DNA from: AP-15 sp035538335
Lineage (GTDB): Bacteria > Pseudomonadota > Alphaproteobacteria > ATCC43930 > CGMCC-115725
Assembly (NCBI GenBank): GCA_035538335.1
Contig: DATLKN010000036.1
Span: 19,329 to 83,328 of the forward strand
Length of the DNA stretch: 64,000 bases
Direction of reading: 5' to 3'
The position numbers and the translations under genes are program-made. Under the pieces are notes generated by a model, which worked only from the letters and a program-made list of their open reading frames with translations, searched no databases and was not told the DNA's origin. Positions 45,011-53,506 of the stretch are shown here, one piece after another (position 1 is the stretch's first letter; every line of letters begins with the position of its first letter).

Positions 45011-46587
45011 GGCGGGCGATGCAGCGGACAAACGGCTCGGCGCCGATCGTCGAAACCGCGGCCGGCAAGCTGCGCGGCAGCGCCGCCGGCGGCATTTTCG
45101 CCTTCAAGGGCATTCCGTACGGCGCTTCGACGGCTGGCGCGAACCGCTTCATGCCGCCGCAACCGCCGGAAAAATGGGCCGGCCTGCGCGACGCGCTCGA
45201 CTATCGCGGGCATGCGCCGCAATTGCCGGGCCGGCCGGAGCGCCGGCCCGAGCTGCAGACGCTGCTCGGGCCCGCGGATGCGACGCCGGAGGGTGAGGAT
45301 TGCCTGACCCTCAACGTCTGGAGCCCCGGGCTGGGCGACGGCAAAAGGCCGGTCATGGTGTGGCTGCACGGCGGCGCCTTCGCCTACGGCTCCGGCAACC
45401 GCGCCGTCACCGAGGGGGGCAATCTGGCATGCCGCGGCGATGTCGTCGTCGTCAGCGTCAACCATCGCCTCAACATCTTCGGCTTTTTGCACCTGGCCGA
45501 TATCGGCGGCGAGCGCTGGGCGCATTCCGGCAATGCCGGCATGCTCGACCTCGTCGCCGCGCTCGAATGGGTGCGCGACAACATCGGGGGATTCGGCGGC
45601 GACCCCGGTAACGTCACGATCTTCGGCGAGTCGGGCGGCGGCGGAAAGGTCAGCGTGCTGCTCGCGATGCCGGCGGCGCGCGGGCTGTTCCATCGCGCGA
45701 TCATAGAGAGCGGCGCGACGATCCGCGTCTCGACGCGCGAGCGCGCCGATGTGCTCACTGCGGCCGTCTTGAAAGAGTTGGGCATCGGCCGCGGCGAATG
45801 CGGCCGTCTGCAAAGCGTGCCGGCCGAGCGGCTGGCGGCGGCGATCGCCCCGGCCTCGCGCGCGGCCGGACGGCCGCCGCTGCCGCTCCTCGACCGCTAC
45901 GATTTCGGCCCGGCCGCGGACGGCGCCGACCTGCCGGCGCAGCCCTTCGACCCGGAGGCGCCCACCATCGCCGACGGCATTCCGCTCTTGATCGGCGGCA
46001 CACACGAGGAGAGCGGCTTTTTCCTCGCCGATGACGACGAAGTGTGGAACCGGCAGCTGACCGAAGCCTCGCTGCGCCGGCGGATCGAGGCGGTGGCCGG
46101 CGCCGATATTGGCCGCGTCATCGACCTCTACCGCACCTTGCGGCCCGGCGCGAGCCGCGAGGAATTGCTGATCGCGGCCCTCTCCGGTGCGAATTTCTGG
46201 ATCCGCACCGTCTTACTCGCCGAGCGCAAGGCGGCGGCCCGCCGCGCGGCGGCCGTCTACATGTACTCGCTCGATTGGCGCTCGCCCTTCTGCGGCGGGC
46301 GGCTGCAGGCGCATCATGCGATGGACCTGCCCTTCGTCTTCGACACGGTCGATGTCGCGGATACGACGCGGGGCGCGCCCGGCGCGCGCGAACTGGCCGC
46401 CGTCATATCGACGACCTGGGCTGCCTTCGCGCGCACCGGCGATCCGCAGAGTGCCCAGTTGCCTCGCTGGCCGGCCTATACGCCGGAAAGCCGGGCGACG
46501 ATGGTGCTCGACGGCGAATGCCGGCTCGTCGCCGACCCGGACCGCGATGCGCGCCTCTTGTGGGGGCGCGTCGCGACGCGCGGCTGA
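45007..46587 (+). CDS. Type-B carboxylesterase/lipase family protein
   Basis: A 526-residue carboxylesterase. It shows FKGIPYG near the start, EDCLTLNVWSP, the oxyanion VWLHGGAFAYGSG, the nucleophile FGESGGGGKV, and the late His/Glu region (HAMDLPFVFDTVD). The protein is the usual size for bacterial COesterase members and lacks a signal peptide. ATG 45007 overlaps the monooxygenase stop; ATG 45019 is also possible. It should cleave carboxyl esters of modest size. It leads into the FAD oxidoreductase 18 bp downstream. Confidence 0.92.
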   Translation: MRRAMQRTNGSAPIVETAAGKLRGSAAGGIFAFKGIPYGASTAGANRFMPPQPPEKWAGLRDALDYRGHAPQLPGRPERRPELQTLLGPADATPEGEDCLTLNVWSPGLGDGKRPVMVWLHGGAFAYGSGNRAVTEGGNLACRGDVVVVSVNHRLNIFGFLHLADIGGERWAHSGNAGMLDLVAALEWVRDNIGGFGGDPGNVTIFGESGGGGKVSVLLAMPAARGLFHRAIIESGATIRVSTRERADVLTAAVLKELGIGRGECGRLQSVPAERLAAAIAPASRAAGRPPLPLLDRYDFGPAADGADLPAQPFDPEAPTIADGIPLLIGGTHEESGFFLADDDEVWNRQLTEASLRRRIEAVAGADIGRVIDLYRTLRPGASREELLIAALSGANFWIRTVLLAERKAAARRAAAVYMYSLDWRSPFCGGRLQAHHAMDLPFVFDTVDVADTTRGAPGARELAAVISTTWAAFARTGDPQSAQLPRWPAYTPESRATMVLDGECRLVADPDRDARLLWGRVATRG

Positions 46588-46605
46588 AGCGCGAGGGAGG
46601 CGGGG

Positions 46606-47775
46606 TTGACGAAGATCGTCATCATCGGCGGCGGCGTCATCGGCTCGTCGATCGCCTATTACCTGGCGATCGCCGGGCACGCCGCCGACGCCGTCGTGAT
46701 CGAGCCCGACCCGACTTACGAGTTCGCTGCCAGCCCGCGCGCGACCGGCGGCATCCGGCAATTGTTCACCGTGCCCGAGAACATCCGCATGGCGCAGTAC
46801 GGGCACGAGATCTATGGGCAGTTCGAGAGCTTGATGGCGGTCGACGGCGAGAAGGCGCCGATCGACTTCCAGCGCATGGGATATCTATGGCTCGGCTCCG
46901 GCAAGGCGGACATCGACGCGCTGATGGCGAATTGGCGGGTGCAGAGCGCGCACGGCGTGCGCGTCGAACTGCTCGACCGCAAGGGCGTCAAGCACCGCTT
47001 CCCGTCGATGCGGGTCGAGGATATCGACATCGCCGCCTTTTCGCCCGACGACGGGTTTCTCGACCCGCACGGCGCGCTGATGGGCTTTCGCAAGAAGGCG
47101 GCGAGCCTCGGCATCCGCTATCGCCGCGACCGCGTCGTCGATTTCGAGGTCGCGAAGAAGCGGGTCGCGGCGGTGCGCCTCGAATCGGGCGAACGCCTCG
47201 CCGCCGAGAGCGTCGTCAACGCCGCCAATTGCTGGGGCCCTGCACTGTGCGAGAGGCTCGGCATGAAGGTGCCGGTCTATCCGATGCGCCGGCTGACCTT
47301 CTATTTCGAGATCCGCGAGCGGCTGGAGGCGATGCCGCTGACCCGGCACATCAGCCACAACGTCACGTTTCGGCCGCAAGGGGCGGGGTATATCGGCGGC
47401 AACACCCGCTACGACGAGCCGCCGGGGTTCAACTGGGACATTGATTACGACTATTTCGACGAGGCGGTCTGGCCCGGTCTCGCCGAGCGCGTGCCGGCCT
47501 TTGAGGCCTTGAAGCTGAAGAGCGCCTGGGCCGGGCATTACGACCAGAACAGCTTCGACAACAATGCGATCCTGGGGCCGTGGGTCGGCGGGATCGAGAA
47601 TTTCCACGTCGCGCTCGGCTTTTCCGGGCACGGGCTGATGCAGGCGCCGGCGGTCGGCCGCGGCTTGAGTGAATTGCTGCTGCACGGCCGCTACCAAACC
47701 CTCGATCTCGCGCGCCTCGGCTACCGCCGCATCCTCGACGGCACGCCGCTCTTGGACGAGGTGCCGAAGGCTTGA
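46606..47775 (+). CDS. FAD-dependent oxidoreductase (DAO family)
   Basis: A 389-residue flavoprotein of the D-amino-acid oxidase/sarcosine oxidase family. The dinucleotide fold IVIIGGGVIGSSIAYYLA is at ~4-21, followed by ATGGIRQLFT, the typical FAD loop, and the C-terminal GFSGHGLMQAPAVGRGLSEL signature. Likely reaction: oxidation of an amine or amino acid. The start codon is TTG at 46606, behind GAGGGAGGCGGGG, which is a strong site. It is the last gene of a three-gene operon. Confidence 0.9.
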   Translation: MTKIVIIGGGVIGSSIAYYLAIAGHAADAVVIEPDPTYEFAASPRATGGIRQLFTVPENIRMAQYGHEIYGQFESLMAVDGEKAPIDFQRMGYLWLGSGKADIDALMANWRVQSAHGVRVELLDRKGVKHRFPSMRVEDIDIAAFSPDDGFLDPHGALMGFRKKAASLGIRYRRDRVVDFEVAKKRVAAVRLESGERLAAESVVNAANCWGPALCERLGMKVPVYPMRRLTFYFEIRERLEAMPLTRHISHNVTFRPQGAGYIGGNTRYDEPPGFNWDIDYDYFDEAVWPGLAERVPAFEALKLKSAWAGHYDQNSFDNNAILGPWVGGIENFHVALGFSGHGLMQAPAVGRGLSELLLHGRYQTLDLARLGYRRILDGTPLLDEVPKA

Positions 47776-47788
47776 GCGAGCCGGCCGG

Positions 47789-48628
47789 CTAAAGCTCGAA
47801 ACGTCCCGGTCCGGTCCAGCCGGTTTCTTCTCCTGGGTATCCGGGCTGCGCCGAAAGCAGCGGCACGCGATGCCGCTCTGCCGCAAGGCTCCAGTGATGG
47901 TGCCCGAAGATCCACGCCCTGACCCCGGCGCCGGAGGCCGCGCCGATCAGATCGTCGCAATCGGAGCAGAAGGCGGGCGCCAGTTCGTTCAAGCCGTGTC
48001 CCGGATGGCCGGCGACCGGGTGCGGGGCGTGATGCGTGACGACGATTGTCGGACCGTCATAGGGTTCCGCCAGCTTGCGGGCCAGCCATGCCCGCGAGAG
48101 GCGGTGCTCCGCCAGCGCATCCGCCGGGGAAAACAGGGCCGGTCCGTCGCCACGGCGGATCAGGCGATGATCGAGGATCTCCCGCTCGGCGGCGGCCATC
48201 GCCGCCTCCGGATCGCCGATAAGGGCGTAATCCGTCCACAAGGTCGCCCCGAGAACGCGCACCGACTTGCCGGCCCGCGCGATCACGGCCTCGCCCCTGT
48301 CGAGCACGGTGACGGTCGAATCCGCCGTCGCCAGTAAGGCGGCGCGATCCTCGGCGAAAGATCCGCGATAATATTCGTGATTGCCGGGCACCAGCACGGC
48401 AGGGCAATCGAGCAAGGCGGCCGCCTGGCGGGCATAGGAGAGCGGCGACACGTTGCGGGTCGAGCGGAGCCGGCCGATGTCGCCGGCGAGGATCAGCAGG
48501 TCAACCTCGCCGCGCAATCCCGTCAGATCGGGCCCGAACGCGAGCGGCACGACGTCGGTCCACGGCGAGGCCGCCGGCGTCTGTTGCCGGATTTCGATGT
48601 GCACGTCGCTGAAATAGAGCACTCGCAC
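47789..48628 (-). CDS. Metallophosphoesterase family protein
   Basis: A 279-residue calcineurin-like phosphoesterase. The metal motifs are DVH (SDVHIEI), GD in LAGDIGRL, GNHEY in VPGNHEYY, and later THHAPHP and GHHHW. The long frame continues upstream into the promoter of the divergent gene, so I chose the GTG at 48628 (VRVLYFSDVHIEI), preceded by GATGAGG; the GTG at 48622 is an alternative. The substrate is unknown. It converges with the FAD oxidoreductase gene. Confidence 0.85.
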   Translation of the reverse strand: MRVLYFSDVHIEIRQQTPAASPWTDVVPLAFGPDLTGLRGEVDLLILAGDIGRLRSTRNVSPLSYARQAAALLDCPAVLVPGNHEYYRGSFAEDRAALLATADSTVTVLDRGEAVIARAGKSVRVLGATLWTDYALIGDPEAAMAAAEREILDHRLIRRGDGPALFSPADALAEHRLSRAWLARKLAEPYDGPTIVVTHHAPHPVAGHPGHGLNELAPAFCSDCDDLIGAASGAGVRAWIFGHHHWSLAAERHRVPLLSAQPGYPGEETGWTGPGRFEL

Positions 48629-48779
48629 CGGTGCCTCATCCGCTATTGGCGTGACCAAGGGCGGAGCCGATCGCCGCAATGCTTTCCGCAGTGTCGCCGC
48701 CGCCTGCGCGACGACCCGCTCGATGATATCCGCCGCCGGGACTACAATTGCCTGCCGATCCGAATAACGGGAGGTGACG

Positions 48780-49745
48780 GTGCTGCGAACATCGCTCTGC
48801 GACCTGCTCGGGATCGAGGTTCCGATCATCCTGGCGCCGATGGGCTCCGCCAGCTCGGCGGAATTCGCCGCCGCCGTGTCGAACGAGGGCGGGCTCGGCG
48901 GCATCGGGTCGCTGTTCCGCACCACCGCGGCCATAAAGCGCGACATCGACGTGGTCAAGACGCTGACCAACCGGCATTATGCGATCAACCACATCCCGCC
49001 GATGCTGGACGAGGAGGCATTCCATCACACGCTGGCGGCGCGGCCGGCGGTGGTCTCGTTCGCCCTCGGCGACCCGGGCGATCTGGTGCGGCGAGCGCAT
49101 GACGCCGGATCGCTCGTCATGGTGCAGGTCACGACCGTCGCGCAGGCCTTCGAAGCCGCGGAGCGCCGCGCCGACGTGATCATCGCGCAGGGCGGCGAGG
49201 CCGGCGGGTATGGCGGCGGCGTCAGCACGATGACGCTGGTGCCGCAGGTCGTGGACGCGGTCTCCCCCATCCCCGTCGTTGCGGCCGGCGGCATCTTCGA
49301 CGGCCGCGGCATCGCCGCGGTGTTGATGCTCGGCGCCGTGGGGGTCAACCTCGGCACGCGCTTTCTCGCCTCCGACGAAGCGCCCGTTTCCGAGATCTGG
49401 AAAAAGGCGATTACCGCTGCGCGGTCCGAGGATACCGTCAAGGCGGATGTGCTCAACGACATCACGCCGCTGCCGGGCACCGGCGGCTACCGCACCGTTC
49501 TGCGCTCCCTGCGCACGCCGTTTCTGGACGAATGGAACGCCAAGCGCGAGGAGGCGCGTCGCGACCGCGACCGCTTGCGCGAGCACTTCCTGTCGACCCG
49601 CCGAGCCGGCCGGCAGCACGAAACCTTGCTGACGGCAGGTCAGACCGCCGGCGGCATCAGCGACATTCTGCCGGTGGCGGTGATCATGCGCCAACTGATC
49701 ATCGAGGCCGAAACCGCGCTGTCGAGAGGCCCGAGGCCCAACTGA
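48780..49745 (+). CDS. Nitronate monooxygenase-like FMN protein
   Basis: A 321-residue TIM-barrel FMN enzyme of the nitronate monooxygenase/FabK-like family. PIILAPMGSASSAEFAAAVSNEGGLGG (start) and VVAAGGIFDGRGIAAVL (FMN phosphate) are conserved. The box that normally reads EAGGH here reads GGEAGGYGGG: the catalytic histidine of class I enzymes is a tyrosine, so activity on nitronates is doubtful. GTG 48780 lies 5 bp after GGGAGG; an in-frame GTG at 48774 is possible. No neighbour explains it. Confidence 0.87.
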   Translation: MLRTSLCDLLGIEVPIILAPMGSASSAEFAAAVSNEGGLGGIGSLFRTTAAIKRDIDVVKTLTNRHYAINHIPPMLDEEAFHHTLAARPAVVSFALGDPGDLVRRAHDAGSLVMVQVTTVAQAFEAAERRADVIIAQGGEAGGYGGGVSTMTLVPQVVDAVSPIPVVAAGGIFDGRGIAAVLMLGAVGVNLGTRFLASDEAPVSEIWKKAITAARSEDTVKADVLNDITPLPGTGGYRTVLRSLRTPFLDEWNAKREEARRDRDRLREHFLSTRRAGRQHETLLTAGQTAGGISDILPVAVIMRQLIIEAETALSRGPRPN

Positions 49746-49902
49746 CGCAGCGCGCCGCCGGCAAGGGCTGGCGGCGATAGAAACTGCAGCCCGAGAAGGT
49801 GAGAGTTGAATGGGCTGATCTTGCTGGAGCCGTGCCGCAACTGCATATGATGTTATCGACATACACGATGGTGCCTTGAATCCTATAGAGATGGGGTCAC
49901 CG

Positions 49903-50856
49903 TCAACCTGTGCAGTTCGGTTCCGTCGGCTTGATGCCGTATTCGATTGCGAGCACCGCGCGGATGCCGTCGGCCAATGAAAAGCGCGGGCGCCAGCCGG
50001 TCTGCGCGAGAAAGCGGCCGGCATCGATCGACTTGAAGGCGGCGCCGTTGAAGCTGCCGGGGGGATGGACGATCTCGGCCTGCCAGCCGAGGCAGTCGCG
50101 GATCGCCGCTGCCGCGGCGCCGATGCTGACCGGCCGGTTGGCCGAGACGTTGAGGATCGTGTCGGAGAACGCGCGGTCGGCGGCGAGGATCGCCTCGATC
50201 TGGTCGTCGACATAAAGCAGGTCGCGCCGGTTTTCGGGGCTGCCCCACACCTCGAAATGCCACTCTCCGGCCCGCCATCCGGGCACCGCGCGCGCGATCA
50301 GCGCAGTCATGAAATGGGCGCGTTCCGGCTCCTTGTGGTCGAACGGTCCGTACACCGTCGCCAGCACGCAGTGCAGCCAGCAGAGCCCGTACTGCTCGCC
50401 ATAGACCGCCGAGCCCTCGGCGAGCAGCTGCTTCGCCAAACCATAGCCGCGCACCGAGGGGTGCAGCTTGCCCGTCTGGAACGCCGTCTCGGGGATCGGC
50501 GTCGGCAACTCCGGATAGGCGCACGAGCTGCCGGCGCTGATCAGTTTGGCCTGCGGCTGATGGAGCCGCCAGGCTTCCAGCACGTTGAGGTGGATGCTTG
50601 CGTTGACCGCGAGCAATTCGCCCTGGATGCCGTATTGCACGGGGCCGGTGCGCTGCCGCGTCGCCAGGTGGAAGATGCGCCCGGCGCGCGGCGCGGCGGC
50701 AAGCAGCCGCAGCGTCGTGTCGCGGTCGGCGAGATCGCCGCCGCCGCGTCCAACCGGGTGCACGGGCCAGCCCTGCGCTGCGAAATAGCGCACGAGATGG
50801 CGGCCGAGAAAGCCGTCGGCGCCGAGGATAATCGCGGGCTCAGCGGGCGAGGGCAT
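49903..50856 (-). CDS. NAD-dependent epimerase/dehydratase (GDP-fucose synthase-like)
   Basis: A 317-residue extended SDR. The GADGFLGRHLV cofactor motif is at ~12-22, AGSSCAYPE holds the catalytic serine and GYGLAKQL the Tyr/Lys pair. The protein resembles GDP-L-fucose synthase: it has SSCAYP, then an extended YG-FD segment after LATVYGPFD. It likely makes or modifies a nucleotide-activated deoxysugar. Its start overlaps the end of the next gene upstream by 17 bp, so the two are coupled, and the pair opens the glycan locus. Confidence 0.88.
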   Translation of the reverse strand: MPSPAEPAIILGADGFLGRHLVRYFAAQGWPVHPVGRGGGDLADRDTTLRLLAAAPRAGRIFHLATRQRTGPVQYGIQGELLAVNASIHLNVLEAWRLHQPQAKLISAGSSCAYPELPTPIPETAFQTGKLHPSVRGYGLAKQLLAEGSAVYGEQYGLCWLHCVLATVYGPFDHKEPERAHFMTALIARAVPGWRAGEWHFEVWGSPENRRDLLYVDDQIEAILAADRAFSDTILNVSANRPVSIGAAAAAIRDCLGWQAEIVHPPGSFNGAAFKSIDAGRFLAQTGWRPRFSLADGIRAVLAIEYGIKPTEPNCTG

Positions 50857-51784
50857 CGCGATACCAGGCGACCGTCGCCCGCATGCCGTCCTCGAGGCCG
50901 AGGAAGGGCGGAAGATCGAACAGCCGGCGCAGCTTCCGGGCAGTCGCCCGGCGCATCCTCACGCCGCGATCGGGACCGGCCGCGACGGCAATCGTCTTCG
51001 CCGTGCCGGCGGCGGCGATCGCCGCCTCGGCGAGCTGGCGGACGGTCGACGTCTCGCCGCGCGCCAGGTTGCAGCTGTCGTGCTCGCCGCGGCGATCGAG
51101 GCTCAGCGCGAAGACGCGCGCAACGTCGGCCGCGTAAATGAAATCGCGCTCGGCCTCGGGGTCGCCGGCGATCTCGAAGAGGGGGCCGGGCCGCAGCGCC
51201 TTCATCGCGAAGGCGGGCGCCACATGCGCCGCGGCAGGATCGAGGCTGTCCCAGGGCCCGTAGGGGTTCGTCAGCCGGAACGCCAGCGTGTTGATGCCGT
51301 AGAGCCGGCGGTGCAGGTCGGCGACGATCTCGGCCCAGCGCTTCGACCAGGCGTAACCCGCTTCGCCCTTGTGCGGCGGCGCGGCGAGGTCGAGCGGCCG
51401 CTCGTCGTCGAGCACATCCCATTCGGCCGGGTAGACGGCGCTCGAACTCGCGAGCCGCACCTCGCCGATGCCGCGCGCGGCGCAGAATTGGTAGATGCGG
51501 GTCGCAATCTCGCTGTTGTGCGCGAGGATCGCGCTCTGCTCGCGGGCGAAGCGGCGCGCGTCGTGGCGGCGCGCCGCGGCGGCGGCGACGACGGTCTCGG
51601 CCGGCAACGGCGGGATCTCGGCGATCCCGGCGAAGGCGAAAGTGCGGGTCGTCCCCGGCAGTGGGTTGCCGGAGGCGGTGACGCCGTAGAGGAGCGGCAC
51701 CCGGCCGGCGAACGCCTCGACGAGGTTGCGCCCAACGAACCCGCCGGCGCCGAACAGCACGACCGCTTCTGTCAAGGAACCCAT
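50840..51784 (-). CDS. NAD-dependent epimerase/dehydratase
   Basis: A 314-residue extended SDR. It has VLFGAGGFVGRNLVEAF (~8-24), ASSSAVYPAE with the catalytic serine, and AGYAWSKRWAE with Tyr and Lys. RDFIYAADVARVF is the typical substrate-binding end. The protein would reduce, epimerise or dehydrate a sugar nucleotide. Its stop lies inside the start of the fucose-synthase-like gene. Upstream, a relic of an acetyltransferase is separated by only 12 bp. Confidence 0.88.
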   Translation of the reverse strand: MGSLTEAVVLFGAGGFVGRNLVEAFAGRVPLLYGVTASGNPLPGTTRTFAFAGIAEIPPLPAETVVAAAAARRHDARRFAREQSAILAHNSEIATRIYQFCAARGIGEVRLASSSAVYPAEWDVLDDERPLDLAAPPHKGEAGYAWSKRWAEIVADLHRRLYGINTLAFRLTNPYGPWDSLDPAAAHVAPAFAMKALRPGPLFEIAGDPEAERDFIYAADVARVFALSLDRRGEHDSCNLARGETSTVRQLAEAAIAAAGTAKTIAVAAGPDRGVRMRRATARKLRRLFDLPPFLGLEDGMRATVAWYRDALAR

Positions 51785-52242
51785 CTCACGCCGCGATTAT
51801 CGGAGCGCCAGCCGGAAGTTGATCCGCAGCCCGGTGACCCCGCCGACGTTCCGCTTGAATTGGATGAGGCTGTCGTCCGGGACGCCCTCGACCGACGAGA
51901 TGCCGAGGTCCACGATCGCGACGCCGTCCGCGATAGCCTGCGGACCAGCTCGTAAGCCATGACGTTCATCACCTCTTTGCCGCGACGCTCAAATTTGTCG
52001 CCCCACGCCACGAGGGTAATCCCAAATTGGCGCAACCCGGTAGACCAGCGCCGCGGCGGCGATTTCGACGGGTCATGTCTTGACGCGGCCTCGAAAAAGC
52101 AGATCTTCGTTGCCGTCCGTCCTAAACTTTCGCTCTCCGGCCTCCCTGTCCGCATCGCGGACCGCAATGGCGTCGGTGCTGTTACGTAATGTGCTGCGGA
52201 TCGGGGAAGGATTGAAGATGCAGAAACCAACGATGTTGCGGT
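51785..52242. other. Gene-poor interval with decayed coding sequence
   Basis: About 460 bp between the epimerase start and the GT-like gene. The left half is the GNAT relic described separately (51797-52055). In the right half (52056-52242) I see no readable gene. No repeats, tRNA or clear promoter is visible. Confidence 0.6.
51797..52055 (-). pseudogene. GNAT/FemAB-like acetyltransferase C-terminal remnant
   Basis: On the reverse strand, VAWGDKFERRGKEVMNVMAYEL (in pieces) reads in one frame, then near 51940 the frame changes and AIADGVAIVDLGISS, VEGVPDDSLIQFKRNVGG and VTGLRINFRLALR follow to a TAA at 51797-51799. Together these spell the last third of an acyltransferase found in LPS and polysaccharide clusters. 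A further piece upstream, ALVYRVAPIW, is in yet another frame. At least one, probably two, frameshifts and loss of the N terminus make it dead. Its presence says that this locus once made an N- or O-acylated sugar. Confidence 0.6.
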
Positions 52243-53124
52243 CTAGGCAGCCGAACTGTAACGGCGTTGGATCGACTCTAGCCACTCCGGCACGCGATCG
52301 TACTGGTGCAGGATGACGTGCCGTTTGCCTACGCTGGTGCAGGAAAACGTACCGTCCCATGTTGGTTCTGGCTCCAACAGATGCGGCCTGAACTGATCGA
52401 TCATATACGGAAAGGCTGTGGTACCTGCCTGGCAGGCCCATCCGTCTTCGCTCATTGTAAAAAGGGTAATTTCCGACCAAGGCCGCAGCGACAACAAAAT
52501 ATTGTACGCCGCCTGATCGGCAGCCTCCAGGCCGGCGGCGCCGACCATGCACTGCTGTAGCCAGAAATCCCGCATAACCCGGATGTCGCCAGCCTGTACA
52601 CCGCAATTCCATATGGGCCGAGACGCCATGCGCTGGTAAAGCCGTGGGAAGCTGTTCTGCATGCTCTCGTTGCCCCACGGCTCGTCCCGATAACGCAAGC
52701 TTTCGCAGCTGGCGCAGATGGTTTTGTCACCGAGATTGGCCGCAAGCCAAACCGACGGGTCACCCTGGAACACGACGTCCCTCACGTCGGTCGCTATGAC
52801 AAACCTGTACTCGTCGATGTTGGAGAGCTCGCTAAGGTACTCGAAATACACCTGAAACCGGTGCGCGAAATTGTCTTCGGGCGAGAAAGGGTACGCATAA
52901 CCACCAGCAATCGCAACCGGGTCGAACGGATAGATGTGAAAGCGGAGCGCCTCCAAACGATCAAGAGTATCGCTGTCGGTATCGTGCACCATAACCGCAC
53001 GGTCGCCGTGAAACCCACAAACGTCAACGCTGTTAGCCCAATATTGCACGGTGCTCCAGTCGTAGCCGGTGAAGCAGCCGATAATAAGGTCCTTCATACG
53101 CTTGATCCCATTTCCTTTCGACAT
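52243..53124 (-). CDS. Putative GT-A-like glycosyltransferase
   Basis: A 293-residue protein without a signal peptide. It opens as a nucleotide-sugar transferase would (DLIIGCFTGYDWSTVQYWANS), has AVMVHD, and then VIATDVRDVVFQGDP, in which D-x-x-D resembles the metal/nucleotide DxD of GT-A enzymes. NCGVQAGD and the later AADQAAYN and HQYDR also fit that fold. I do not assign a numbered family. GC content is clearly below the flanks, and the start may be the second ATG (MKDLII, 53097). It lies in the middle of the glycan locus between two gene relics, which suggests import by transfer. Confidence 0.7.
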   Translation of the reverse strand: MSKGNGIKRMKDLIIGCFTGYDWSTVQYWANSVDVCGFHGDRAVMVHDTDSDTLDRLEALRFHIYPFDPVAIAGGYAYPFSPEDNFAHRFQVYFEYLSELSNIDEYRFVIATDVRDVVFQGDPSVWLAANLGDKTICASCESLRYRDEPWGNESMQNSFPRLYQRMASRPIWNCGVQAGDIRVMRDFWLQQCMVGAAGLEAADQAAYNILLSLRPWSEITLFTMSEDGWACQAGTTAFPYMIDQFRPHLLEPEPTWDGTFSCTSVGKRHVILHQYDRVPEWLESIQRRYSSAA

Positions 53125-53506
53125 TCCCGGATTCTGATTAGTCCTTTGGGAGGAACGAACGGCTAGTCCCCGCCCAATTCCCCGCAGAGGAAGCGACCGT
53201 GGCGCTCATAATCATCCGGGACCCTTGCGCGAATTTGACACCCCATTCCGCAGCCGCGTCGATAACCATAATCGGCCGCGTTGGCCCGCGCAACGTCGAT
53301 CGGTTAGCCGTTCTTCACCTCCGGCCCAAGGGGTGCTGTCGCTGCCGATGTGGCCGGGACTTACCGAGCGCGAGGTAGATTACATTGCGGCGGCGGTCCG
53401 AGGGGTGATCAATCAGCGGGGCGCCATTGCTGCTGAATGAGCTGCGCGGCCCGTGCGGCGGTTGGACATCGGTAGCTGCGATCTCAGCCCGGCCGGTCAT
53501 CCGCCG
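53125..53506. other. Gene-poor interval with aminotransferase relic
   Basis: Between the GT-like gene and the giant fusion gene. Apart from the DegT-type remnant (53333-53440) on the opposite strand, it holds no gene. The promoter of the leftward GT-like gene should lie at its left edge; I see no convincing boxes. The sequence is mixed in composition, consistent with a deletion or recombination scar. Confidence 0.55.
53333..53440 (+). pseudogene. DegT/DnrJ/EryC1/StrS aminotransferase, C-terminal relic
   Basis: On the forward strand, VLSLPMWPGLTEREVDYIAA and AVRGVINQ follow one another: the standard C terminus of sugar-nucleotide aminotransferases (SLP-x-x-x-x-x-T-x-x-x-V-x-Y-V). Only ~35 residues remain; upstream sequence in any frame is not aminotransferase-like. 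Its direction is opposite to the functional genes around it. It is not a copy of the intact aminotransferase domain at 59115, whose C terminus reads LSLPLDAFQEDTEIDRVI. Confidence 0.55.
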
